51,874 nucleotides of DNA from the NCBI RefSeq assembly GCF_004348685.1, contig NZ_SMKO01000049.1, forward strand, positions 1 to 51,874, given 5' to 3'. This document shows, piece after piece, positions 40,808-50,300 of the stretch; the stretch's first letter is position 1; every line of letters begins with the position of its first letter. The notes under the pieces were generated by a model. The model made no database searches and was not told where the DNA came from. It worked only from the letters and a program-made list of their open reading frames with translations. A program made the position numbers and the translations under genes. This DNA is from Nonomuraea deserti. Lineage in GTDB: Bacteria; Actinomycetota; Actinomycetes; Streptosporangiales; Streptosporangiaceae.

Positions 40808-42874
40808 ATGCGCGCAGTACCCCCCGAACCGGCGAACGATCCCTCCGCACACCCGGGACCCGCGAGCGATCCCTCTGCACACCCGGGACCCGCGAGCGAT
40901 CCCTCTGCACACCCGGGACCCGCGAGCGATCCCTCTGCACACCCGGGACCCGCAAGCGATCCCTCTGTCACGGCGACCGTCCCGCTCGGCACGCCGCCCG
41001 CGTGGGCGGTGCTGGAGCGCCGCCTGTTCGACACGCTCGACGAGGCCTGGCGGGCCTTCGCCGCCCGCTACTGCGGCCCCGACGGTCGGCTCATCTACCA
41101 CGGGCCGGCCGCCGACCGGGACGGCGCCGACGACTTCTACGAGGCGTTCTTCAACTGGCCGACGCTCTACCAGCTGGGCGGCGCGGACGACCTGCTGGAC
41201 GCCGCCAAGCACCACTGGGAGGGCGTCACCACGCAGCTCACGGAGCTCGGCTACCTGGTGGACGAGTTCGAGCGCGGCTATGACTGGTTCCACCAGGGCG
41301 AGTCGCTGCTGCTGTTCTACGGCATCTGCGCGGCGGACCCGCGCGACGAACGTTTCCGGGCGCGGGCGCGCCGCTTCGCCGACCTCTACCTGCCCGGCTC
41401 GGCCAACTACGACGCCGAGCGCGACATCGTCCGCGCCCCGCACAACGGCGCCGGCGGCCCCCGCTACGGCCTGCAGTGGGAGTGGGCCTCGTACCACACC
41501 GACCTGGTCAGCATGCGGCCGTTCGGCCTGCCGCTGCGCGACCTGCCGGGCATCACGCGGTGGGAGGACCTGGCCGACCCGAGCAGCGCCGCCCGCATGG
41601 GCGCGGCGATGAGCGAGCGCATCGGCCGCGGCGACGTGGCCGTCAACCTGGCAGCGACCAGCCTGGCCGTCAACGCCTGGCTGTACGACGGTGACGAGCG
41701 ATACCGCGACTGGGCGCTGCGTTACATCGGCGCCTGGCAGCGCAGGGCGGAGGCCAACGGCGGGATCCTGCCCGACAACGTCGGCCCGTCCGGCGTCGTC
41801 GGCGAGCTGCACGGCGGCCGCTGGTACGGCGGCAACTACGGCTGGCAGTGGCCGCACGGCATCTACAGCGTGGGCGCCGCCGCCGCGATCGCCGCGGTCA
41901 ACGCCCACCTGCTGACCGGCGACGACGCCGCGCTCGCCATCGGCCGCGACCCTCTGGAGGCCGTGTACGGCCACGCCGTCCAGGCGAGCGTGACCGAGAC
42001 GGACATGAGCATCAGCGACCGCTGGCTGGCCGAGCTCGGCGACGAGGCGGGCAAGCCCACCATGCTGGTGCCCAACCGGCACGACGACGAGGGCTGGTTC
42101 GACTTCCAGCCGCCGCAGCTGGGCCTGCCGGTCTGGCTCTGGCACGCGAGCCAGTCCGGCGGCGACGCCGACCGGCTCGACCGGCTGCGGGCCGGCTCCG
42201 GCTACGACTGGACGACCGTGCGCCCGTTCCGCAACAAGGAGGAGGCCGGGCACGAGGCGCCCTGGCTGGAGTTCCTGCGCGGCGCCAACCCCGGCTTCCC
42301 CGAGGCCATGCTGTCGGCGGCGCTCGGCCAGGTGCAGCGGCGCATGGCGCTCATCGACGCCGACACCGCGGACCTGTCCACCATCCACGTGCACCACTGG
42401 CAGCGGCTCAACCCGGTCGTCACGGAGGCTCTGCTGCAGCTGGCCACCGGCACCCCGCAGGTGCTCTACAACGGCGGGCTGCTGCCCGCCCGGCTCGCCT
42501 ACTTCGACGCCGATCGCCGCCGTCCCGGCCTGCCCCCGGACGTGGCCGCGCTGGTCGACTCGGTACGCCCCGGCGCCACCGGCGTCGAGCTGGTCAACCT
42601 CAGCGTCGCCCGCACCCGCAGGGTCGTGGTGCAGGCGGGCGCGTTCGGCGAGCACCGTATCGACCGCGCGGTGGTCACCGCATCCGTGGACGGGTCCGGC
42701 GACGGCTACCCGGGTGACCCGCGCGCCTACACCCCTCCCCCGATCACCCAGGCCGGTCAGGAGGTGACGGTGGACGGTCCGCGCCTGCTCGTGGAGCTGC
42801 CGCCCGGCCGCCGCATCCGGCTCGACCTGCACACGACCGCGCGCGCCCGCACGCCGTCGCACCAGCACTACTGA
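40808..42874 (+). CDS. Unrecognised 688-residue, probably cytoplasmic protein with N-terminal decapeptide repeats
   Basis: Starts 2 nt after the permease stop. Residues about 8-53 are a PASDPSAHPG decapeptide repeat of very recent origin. The rest is rich in Trp, His and Asp and looks mostly helical (WEWASYHTDLVSMRPFG, DYDWFHQGESLLLFYG-like GYDWFHQGES, GGRWYGGNYGWQWPHGIYSV). This pattern recalls (alpha/alpha)-barrel sugar enzymes, and a beta-rich C-terminal domain may follow (ELVNLSVARTRRVVVQAG). There is no signal peptide. I do not recognise the family, so any enzyme name would be invention. Position between importer and RraA-family genes suggests it acts on the imported sugar. Confidence 0.75.
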   Translation: MRAVPPEPANDPSAHPGPASDPSAHPGPASDPSAHPGPASDPSAHPGPASDPSVTATVPLGTPPAWAVLERRLFDTLDEAWRAFAARYCGPDGRLIYHGPAADRDGADDFYEAFFNWPTLYQLGGADDLLDAAKHHWEGVTTQLTELGYLVDEFERGYDWFHQGESLLLFYGICAADPRDERFRARARRFADLYLPGSANYDAERDIVRAPHNGAGGPRYGLQWEWASYHTDLVSMRPFGLPLRDLPGITRWEDLADPSSAARMGAAMSERIGRGDVAVNLAATSLAVNAWLYDGDERYRDWALRYIGAWQRRAEANGGILPDNVGPSGVVGELHGGRWYGGNYGWQWPHGIYSVGAAAAIAAVNAHLLTGDDAALAIGRDPLEAVYGHAVQASVTETDMSISDRWLAELGDEAGKPTMLVPNRHDDEGWFDFQPPQLGLPVWLWHASQSGGDADRLDRLRAGSGYDWTTVRPFRNKEEAGHEAPWLEFLRGANPGFPEAMLSAALGQVQRRMALIDADTADLSTIHVHHWQRLNPVVTEALLQLATGTPQVLYNGGLLPARLAYFDADRRRPGLPPDVAALVDSVRPGATGVELVNLSVARTRRVVVQAGAFGEHRIDRAVVTASVDGSGDGYPGDPRAYTPPPITQAGQEVTVDGPRLLVELPPGRRIRLDLHTTARARTPSHQHY
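40831..40967. repeat. 30-bp tandem repeat, in frame, about 4.5 copies
   Basis: Units at 40831-40860 (variant), 40861-40890, 40891-40920 and 40921-40950 are followed by a partial unit at 40951-40967. The three middle units are identical or nearly so. They encode a PASDPSAHPG decapeptide at the N-terminus of the 688-residue protein. There are no spacers, so this is not a CRISPR. Confidence 0.92.
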
Positions 42875-42882
42875 GGAGTTTC

Positions 42883-43650
42883 ATGGACGACGCCATCTGG
42901 GATCTGCCTGTTCGCGGGGAACTACCCGCCGAACCCGATCCCGCCCTGGTGGAGGGGCTGTCCCGGATCAGCGCGGCCACCGCCTGCGCCAAGCTGCACG
43001 CGCAGGGCATCCGGCGCACCTTCATCGAGGGACCGCGTCCCATCGCCCAAGGACAGAAGATCGCCGGCCGGGTGCGCACGCTGCAGTTCATGCCGCAGCG
43101 CGAGGACGTCGCCTCCGGGCTCGGCCAGGAGTACGTCGAGCGGCACACCGCCCTGTGGGCCGTCCTGGAGGAGATCCAGCCCGGTGACGTGCTGGTCGTG
43201 CAGGCGTACGGCAGCGCCTACACCGGGTGCTTCGGCGACATGCTGGTCCGCTACTTCAAGCGCAAGGGCGGCGCGGGCATCGTCGTCGACGGCCGGATCA
43301 GGGACCTGCCCAGGGTGGGCGGTCTCGGCCTGCCGATCTGGTCGACGGGCGCCACCCCCCACTACGCCTCGCAGGCGGAGCTGTTCCCGTGGGCGTACGA
43401 CGTGCCGGTGGCCGTCGGCGGGACGCTCGCGCTGCCCGGCGACCTGTGCGTGGCCGACGACGACGGCGCGGTGATCGTGCCGCGCCGCCGCGCCCAGCAG
43501 GTGCTGGAGGCGGCCGCCGACCACGAGCAGTGGGAGCTCTACAGCCGCGCCCGCATCGAGGAAGGCGGGGCGCTTTCCGACTACTACCCCCTCACCCCCG
43601 AAACCCGCGCCGAGTACGAGCGGTGGCGGAACGTCAAGGAGAGCCAGTGA
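42883..43650 (+). CDS. RraA-family protein (possible HMG aldolase/oxaloacetate decarboxylase type enzyme)
   Basis: 255 residues with GAGGAG 4-5 nt upstream of ATG 42883. The core DMLVRYFKRKGGAGIVVDGR followed by IRD is the conserved RraA/class II pyruvate-aldolase signature, with the Arg and Asp that bind pyruvate and metal. GDVLVVQAYG corresponds to the usual GDVLVVD strand. It is longer than RraA itself (about 160), like catabolic members that cleave 4-hydroxy-2-oxo acids. In this locus it could split a 2-oxo acid made from a deoxy-sugar. The exact substrate cannot be told. Confidence 0.87.
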   Translation: MDDAIWDLPVRGELPAEPDPALVEGLSRISAATACAKLHAQGIRRTFIEGPRPIAQGQKIAGRVRTLQFMPQREDVASGLGQEYVERHTALWAVLEEIQPGDVLVVQAYGSAYTGCFGDMLVRYFKRKGGAGIVVDGRIRDLPRVGGLGLPIWSTGATPHYASQAELFPWAYDVPVAVGGTLALPGDLCVADDDGAVIVPRRRAQQVLEAAADHEQWELYSRARIEEGGALSDYYPLTPETRAEYERWRNVKESQ

Positions 43651-45482
43651 TGTTCAGGTCTGTCGGAGCGATCGTCTTACTCATCGGCAGCGTAACCGCC
43701 CCCACCCCCAGCCCATCGGCGGCCGGGAAACCCACCTGTGACTACTACGTCTCCCCCTCGGGCGGCGACCGGGGCGACGGCAGTGACAAACGTCCGTGGA
43801 AGTCGATCGAGCAGGCCCGCGACGCCCTGCGGGCCGACAAGAGGCCCCAGAAGTGCGACATCGTGGTCAACGTGAAGGCCGGTGACTACGTCGTCGGCAA
43901 GACCATCGAGTTCACCGAGGCCGACTCGGGCGAGAACGGCCACACGATCACCTACCGCAGCGCGGACGGGCCGGGCAAGGCCCGCCTGCTCGGCGCCCAG
44001 CCGCTCACCGGCTGGCAGAAGTACAAGGACAACATCTACAAGACGAAGATCGACCGTAACTTCTACACGCTGTTCGAGGACGGCAAGCGCGCCACCACCG
44101 CCCGCCACCCGAACAGGACGAGCGACGACCTGTGGTCCCCCTACCTGTTCTCCATCCTCGGCGAGCCGGAGAAGGAGGCGGTGCGCCAGTGGCTGTACTT
44201 CAAGCCGGAGGACGTGCCGCAGGAGTGGGACGCCGACTTCGACCAGAACGCCCAGATCGTGGTCTGGTCGGGCGGCTCGTGGAGCTGGTTCACCGACACC
44301 GTGCCGCTGGGCGGCGCCGACTTCCGCAAGAACTTCTTCACGCTCAACCACTGGGCCCGCTACTCGTTCGTCAACAGCCGCAGCGGCTCGCGTTACTTCC
44401 TGCAGAACACGCTGCGCTTCCTCGACCAGCCGGGTGAGTACTACTTCGACTTCGCCAAGGGCGAGGTCTACTACTGGCCGCGCGGCTCGATCGACAAGGT
44501 CATGGCGCCGACGGTGAAGACGATCCTGCAGATCGCGGGCAGCACCCCCGAGCAGCGGGTGCAGGATCTCGCCTTCGACGGGCTGGCGCTGCAGTACAGC
44601 GACTTCGTGGACTGGTACCGCGCGGGCTGGATCAGCGAGGGAGACTCGGGCTACGTGCACGAGTATCCGGTCTACGACCGGCAGATCGAGATGCCGCGCA
44701 ACCGGTTCGGCATGATCACGGTGACGAACTCGCGGGACATCGACCTGACCGGGCTGCGCCTGTCGGACAGCGGCTTCATGGGCGTCTACCTGCTGTTCGC
44801 CAACGAGCGGGTCAGGGTGTCGGACAGCCTGCTGGAGAACATCGGCGCCGACGGAATCAAGGTCGAGGGCGGCTACCCCGGCGAGGGTGACATCTCGGGG
44901 CACCACACGATCACGAACAACTACATCCACCACGTCGGCGAGCTGGTCCCCGGCGACGCGGCCGGCATCGAGCTGCTCAGCACGGGCAACAACGAGATCA
45001 GCCACATCAACGTCCGGCACAGCGCCCGCTACGGCATCAGCCTCGAGGTGCGGCCCGAGGTCAAGGACGAGGACAACTACGCCCGCAACAACCGCTTCTC
45101 CTACATCCGCATCGACGAGGCGGGGCTCGACAGCGGCGACATGGGCGCCTTCTACACCTACGGCGTCAGCAACACCGAACCGCACGAGATCGACAACCAC
45201 GTCTCGCAGATGGTGATCGGCGACGTCATCAACGACCCGGCCGGCGCGATGCCGGACAGCGGCACCCGCGGCGTGCACATGGACGCCGGCGGCTGCGGCT
45301 TCTCCTTCGCCAACATCGAGGTCGGCGAGGTCAGCGACGACAAGTACCAGAGCTACCAGTGCAACGAGGTCACCAACGCCAACTGGGCGGACGGCTTCGA
45401 CGCCTCGAAGATGGAGTACGACAAGATCGGCGTGACCGGCGCGTTCCCGTACCCGCTGCCGGAAGCGAAGGTGAAGCAGTGA
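43650..45482 (+). CDS. Right-handed beta-helix protein, GH141-like, copy 1
   Basis: 610 residues with a signal peptide (about 1-25). The start overlaps the RraA stop by one base. YYVSPSGGDRGDGSDKRPWK and the following IEQARDALR are the entry motif of secreted beta-helix glycan enzymes. LFEDGKRATTARHPN and SDSLLENIGADGIKVEG fit the GH141/BT1002-like group, which includes an alpha-L-fucosidase acting on rhamnogalacturonan II. Repeated coils (TNNYIHHVGEL, NEISHINVRHSARYG) build the parallel helix. Family assignment is from memory of motifs. Tandem paralogue of the next gene. Confidence 0.82.
   Translation: MFRSVGAIVLLIGSVTAPTPSPSAAGKPTCDYYVSPSGGDRGDGSDKRPWKSIEQARDALRADKRPQKCDIVVNVKAGDYVVGKTIEFTEADSGENGHTITYRSADGPGKARLLGAQPLTGWQKYKDNIYKTKIDRNFYTLFEDGKRATTARHPNRTSDDLWSPYLFSILGEPEKEAVRQWLYFKPEDVPQEWDADFDQNAQIVVWSGGSWSWFTDTVPLGGADFRKNFFTLNHWARYSFVNSRSGSRYFLQNTLRFLDQPGEYYFDFAKGEVYYWPRGSIDKVMAPTVKTILQIAGSTPEQRVQDLAFDGLALQYSDFVDWYRAGWISEGDSGYVHEYPVYDRQIEMPRNRFGMITVTNSRDIDLTGLRLSDSGFMGVYLLFANERVRVSDSLLENIGADGIKVEGGYPGEGDISGHHTITNNYIHHVGELVPGDAAGIELLSTGNNEISHINVRHSARYGISLEVRPEVKDEDNYARNNRFSYIRIDEAGLDSGDMGAFYTYGVSNTEPHEIDNHVSQMVIGDVINDPAGAMPDSGTRGVHMDAGGCGFSFANIEVGEVSDDKYQSYQCNEVTNANWADGFDASKMEYDKIGVTGAFPYPLPEAKVKQ
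45335..45438. repeat. 104-bp block identical to 47146-47249 (tandem gene duplication)
   Basis: The two beta-helix genes share this block without a mismatch at an offset of 1811 bp, while neighbouring DNA shows many differences. This indicates either strong constraint or local gene conversion after duplication. Confidence 0.9.
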
Positions 45483-47278
45483 AGGTCGCGGGCGCGGCGG
45501 TGGTCGTCCTGGCGGCGCTGGTCGTCGCCCCGGCCGCCGGCGCCCAGGCCCCGTGCAAGCCGACCGAGTTCTACGTCGCGCCCGATGGCGCGGACCGCGG
45601 GGCGGGCAACGCGCAGCGCCCGTGGAAGACGATCGAACACGCCCGCGACCAGGTCAGGGCCAAGAAGAAGCACCAGAAGTGCGACATCGTGGTCAACGTC
45701 AAGGCCGGTGACTACGTCGTCGAAGAGACCATCGAGTTCACCGAGGCCGACTCGGGAGAGAACGGCCACAGGATCATCTACCGCAGCGTGGACGGGCCGG
45801 GCAAGGCCCGCCTGCTCGGCGCCGAGCCGCTCACCGGCTGGGAGAAGCACAAGGGCGACATCTACAAGACCAAGGTCGACCGTGACTTCCACACGCTGTT
45901 CGAGGACGGCAAGCGCGCCACCACCGCCCGATTCCCCAACCGCAGGTCCGACGACGTGTGGGCGCCGTACCTCACCTCTGTGCTCAAGGAGCCGGAGAAG
46001 GAGGCGGTGCACCAGTGGCTCTACTCCAAGCCGGGCGAGTGGGACAAGAGCTGGAACCTCGACAACGCGCAGGTGACGGTCTGGTCGGGCGGCAGCTGGA
46101 GCTGGTTCACCGACACCGTCCCCATCCAGAACCCGTCGTGGGACGACAACCAGATCACCCTGGAACACTGGACGCGCTACGCCATGGTCAACAGCCGCGG
46201 CGGCTCGCGTTACTTCCTGCAGAACTCGCTGGACTTCCTCGACCAGCCCGGCGAGTACTTCTTCGACTTCGACAAGGGCGAGGTCTACTACTGGCCGCGC
46301 GGCTCGATCGACAAGGTCGTGGCGCCCACGGTGCAGACGATCGTCTCGCTGGCAGGCAGCACCCCGGACAAGCGGGTGCAGAACCTCACCTTCGACGGGC
46401 TGGCCCTGCAGTACAGCGACTTCGTCGGCTGGTACCGCAACGGCTGGATCAGCGCGGGCGACGCCGGAGTGCCGCACAAGTACCCCGAGTACGACCGGCA
46501 GATCGAGATGCCGCGCAACCGGTTCGGCGCGGTCACCCTCACCAACACCCGCCACATCGACCTGACCCGGCTGCGCATCGCCGACACCGGCTTCACGGCG
46601 GTCTACCTGCTGTTCGCCAACGACCACATCCGGATCTCCGACAGCCTGCTGGAGAACATCGGCGCCGACGGCATCAAGGTCGAGGGGCCGTACCCGGGTG
46701 AGGGCGACGTGGCCGGTCACAACGTCTTCACCAACAACTACATCCACCACGTCGGCGAGCTCGTGCCCGGCGACGCGGCCGGCGTCGAGCTCATGAACAC
46801 CGGCGGCAACGAGGTCAGCCACACGGTCGTCCGGCACAGCGCCCGTTACGGCGTCAGCCTGGAGGTCCGCCCCGAGGTCAAGGACGGCGACGGCTACGCG
46901 CACGGCAACGTGTTCACGTACCTCCGCATCGAGGAGGCGGGCCTGGACAGCGGTGACATGGGCGCCTTCTACACCTACGGCGTCAGCAACAGCGACCCGC
47001 ACCCGATCACCAACCACGTCTCCCAGGTCGTGATCGGCGACGTCATCCCCGACGCGTCGATGCCCGACAGCGGGACGCGAGGGGTGCACATGGACGCCGG
47101 CGGCTGCGGCTTCTCCTTCGCCAACATCGAGGTCGGCAAGGTGACCGACGACAAGTACCAGAGCTACCAGTGCAACGAGGTCACCAACGCCAACTGGGCG
47201 GACGGCTTCGACGCCTCGAAGATGGAGTACGACAAGATCGGCGTGACCGACGCCTTCCCGTACCCCGTCCCGAGTTAG
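45479..47278 (+). CDS. Right-handed beta-helix protein, GH141-like, copy 2
   Basis: 599 residues from a GTG overlapping the previous stop (GTGA), with a signal peptide ending near GAQA. Aligns end to end with the preceding protein, including the motif LFEDGKRATTARFPN and the C-terminal block NANWADGFDASKMEYDKIG. A 104-bp stretch is identical in DNA (45335-45438 and 47146-47249). Divergence is concentrated in the stretch after WSGGSWSWFTDTVP and at the C-terminus, suggesting different substrate preferences. Followed by a strong hairpin. Confidence 0.82.
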   Translation: MKVAGAAVVVLAALVVAPAAGAQAPCKPTEFYVAPDGADRGAGNAQRPWKTIEHARDQVRAKKKHQKCDIVVNVKAGDYVVEETIEFTEADSGENGHRIIYRSVDGPGKARLLGAEPLTGWEKHKGDIYKTKVDRDFHTLFEDGKRATTARFPNRRSDDVWAPYLTSVLKEPEKEAVHQWLYSKPGEWDKSWNLDNAQVTVWSGGSWSWFTDTVPIQNPSWDDNQITLEHWTRYAMVNSRGGSRYFLQNSLDFLDQPGEYFFDFDKGEVYYWPRGSIDKVVAPTVQTIVSLAGSTPDKRVQNLTFDGLALQYSDFVGWYRNGWISAGDAGVPHKYPEYDRQIEMPRNRFGAVTLTNTRHIDLTRLRIADTGFTAVYLLFANDHIRISDSLLENIGADGIKVEGPYPGEGDVAGHNVFTNNYIHHVGELVPGDAAGVELMNTGGNEVSHTVVRHSARYGVSLEVRPEVKDGDGYAHGNVFTYLRIEEAGLDSGDMGAFYTYGVSNSDPHPITNHVSQVVIGDVIPDASMPDSGTRGVHMDAGGCGFSFANIEVGKVTDDKYQSYQCNEVTNANWADGFDASKMEYDKIGVTDAFPYPVPS

Positions 47279-47281
47279 ACG

Positions 47282-47320
47282 GCGCCCGCGGGCGGCGGCC
47301 CATCCGCCGCCCGCGGGCGC
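47282..47320 (+). terminator. Strong hairpin between copy 2 and the GH106-like gene
   Basis: A perfect 17-bp G/C stem (47282-47298 with 47304-47320) with a 5-nt loop starts 4 nt after the stop codon. It may end the operon or reduce read-through into the GH106-like gene 50 nt further on. Confidence 0.85.
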
Positions 47321-47370
47321 ATCCACCCGCCCTCGGGCGTCCGGGGGCACGGCCCGCTGGAGCACCCCCC

Positions 47371-50300
47371 ATGAACGACCTGACACGCCGAGGCTTCCTC
47401 TTACTCGGCACCGCCGCGACCGCGCTCGCCCTCACCGATTCGCCCGCCTTCGCCACCCGCAGTCCGGGAAAGGCATGGTTAGCCCGGCCCGGCCGGTCCG
47501 TCCGGCCCATGGTGCGCTGGTGGTGGCCCGACGCCCACGTGGATCCCGCCGAGATCAGGCGGGAGATCGACCAGCTCGCCGCCGCCGGGTTCGGCGGCGC
47601 CGAGATCGCGGCGGTGCACCACAGCATCCGCGACAAGTCCGTGCTCGACCCGGCCGGCCACGGCTGGGGCACCCCCGCGTGGAACGCCGCCGTCGAGGCC
47701 GCGCTCGACCAGGCGGCCAGGCGCGGCATCCGCGTCGACCTGACCATCGGCCCGTCCTGGCCGGCCGCGGTGCCGTCCATCACCCCGGACAGCCCGGCCG
47801 CGGTCAAGGAACTCGCCCACGGCTCGGTCACCGTCGCCGCGGGCGCCACGTACGCGGGCGACGCCCCGCCCCCGGCCGTGCCGCCCGCCGAGGGCGTCAC
47901 CGAGCGGAAACTGCTGCTCGTCCAGGCGGCCAGGATCGAGCCCGCCCACTCCACCGGCGACGAGACCGGCCTCGACCCCGCCTCCGTGCGGGAGGTGCCC
48001 GTCACCGGCGAGAGCGTCACCTGGACCGCGCCCGCCGACGGCGAGTGGGTGCTGATCTCCTACTGGGAGCGCGGCTCCGGCCAGCGTCCCGAGTCCGGCC
48101 CGCACACCGCGCCCGAGGCGTACGTGGTCGACCACTTCAGCGCGGCGGGCACCCGGGCGGTCATCGACCACTGGGAGTCGGAGCTGCTCACGCCCGCCGT
48201 GCGCCGGCTGCTGAGGAAGGCGGGCGGCGCGCTGTTCGAGGACTCCATCGAGATCGAGACCGACGCGCTGCCGTGGACGCCGGGGCTGCTGGAGGAGTTC
48301 GGGCGGCGGCGGGGCCACCCGCTCGCGCCCCTGCTGCCGGTGGTGCTGCTGGCGGAGGAGGACCCGGTCTTCGCGTACGAGGCCGCCATGACCAGGCACG
48401 CCCGCAAGGACTACTGGGACACGATCTCCGAGCTGTTCAACGAGCACCACTTCGCCGGGCTGCGCGACTGGGCCCACTCGCTCGGGCTGAAGTCGCGCGC
48501 GCAGCCGTACGGGCTGCGGACCGACGCCATCGCGGCGGCGGCCGTGCTGGACATCCCCGAGGGCGAATCGCTCGGGTTCAAGAACCTCGACGACTACCGC
48601 TGCCTGGCCGGCGGCCGGGACCTGGCGGGGCACGAGGTGCTGTCCAGCGAGGCGGGCGCGTACGCGGGCGGCGCCTACACCACGACGTGGACCAAGCTGC
48701 TCACCACCATGGGGGGCGCGTACGCGGCGGGGCTCAACCAGACGGTGCTGCACGGGTTCTCCTACGCGAGCGCGCCGGGGGCGGCCTGGCCGGGGTTCGC
48801 CGCGTTCACGCCGTACGACGGGACGGCCGGCTATTCCGAGTCGTGGGGGCCGCGCCAGCCCACCTGGCAACACATATCCGATATTTCAGGATATTTCGCC
48901 CGCGTCCACCAGGTCCTGCGGGAGGGCGTCCCCCGCGCCGACGTCGCCGTCCTGCGGCAGACCGGCTACACCAAGACCGGCATCGGCGCCTCCTGGTTCA
49001 CCCGGGACGGCATCCCCACGGGCTGGACCCACCAGTTCGTCAGCGGCCCCCTGCTCGACCTGCCCGCCGCCCGCGTCTCCGGCGGCCGGCTCGCGCCGTC
49101 GGGCCCCGCCTACAAGGCGCTGTTCGTGGAGGGCGACAAGTTCTACGCGGGCGAGCCCACGATGACGGTGCCGGTGGCCGGGCGGCTGCTGGAGTACGCG
49201 CGGGCCGGGCTGCCCATCGTGCTGCTCGGCGCGTGGGAGTCGGCCTCGGTGCCGGGCCTGCCCGGGGACGGCGAGAACGAGCGGCTCCGCGAAATCGCCG
49301 CCGCGCTGCTGGCCGAGCCCACGGTGCGGCTGGTCGCCGACCAGGCGGACGTCCCCGGCGCGCTCGCCGACCTCGGCGTGCGGCCCGACGCGCGGTTCGA
49401 CGTGCGGCCCGACATGCGGCCCGACGCGGGGCCCGACATGCGGCCCGACATGCGGCCCGACGCGGGGCCCGACGCGGAGCCCGACATGCGGCCCGCCACC
49501 CCGAGCACGCTGCTCACCCTGCGACGGGTGGCCGGGAAGATCGACTACTACTACCTGTGCAACGGCAAGCACGTCGAGAACCCCAAGCCGCCGGTCGCCC
49601 CGATCGACCACGACGTCACGCTGGCCCGAGCGGACCGCCACGGCATCCCGTACGTGCTGGACCCGTGGACCGGCCGCGCCGAGCGGATCGCGCTGTACAC
49701 GGAGGAGCCCGACGGGATCCGCCTGCGGGTCGCCCTCCAGCCCGGGCAGGCCCGGATCGTCGCGATCGGACGGGCCGGGCTGTTCGGCGACCGTTCGGGC
49801 CGGCGCCCCCACGCCACCGCCACCGACGCGGACCGCGCCCTCTACTCCGGCGGCGACCTCGCCGTCCGGGCCGCCAAGGCGGGGACCTACACCACCGCCC
49901 TCTCCACCGGCCGCACCGTCACCACGGTCATCGGCGAGGTCCCCCCGCCCGTGGAGCTGTCGTCGTGGCGGCTCGAGGTCGAGGACTGGCGGCCGGGCGC
50001 CACCCCCGACCGGACGGACAAGGTCGTCCACGAGCTGAGCCTGGACGCCCTCCTCCCCTGGACGGAGATCCCCGAACTGGCCGACGTGTCGGGCATCGGG
50101 ACCTACACCACCACGGTGGACCTGGACGGCCCGGCGTACCTGGAGCTGGGCGAGGTGACCGACACGTGCCGGGTACGCGTCAACGGCCGCCGCCTGGACC
50201 CGGTCGACCAGATCTCCCCGGTGGTGGACGCCGGCCCTTATCTCAGGCGCGGCACCAACACCATCGAGGTCGAGGTGGCCACCCCGCTCGGCAACCGGCT

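Noticed and set aside
40831..40967. Regular 30-bp repeats that could suggest a CRISPR array
   Set aside because: The units are contiguous without spacers, lie in frame inside a gene and encode a decapeptide repeat.
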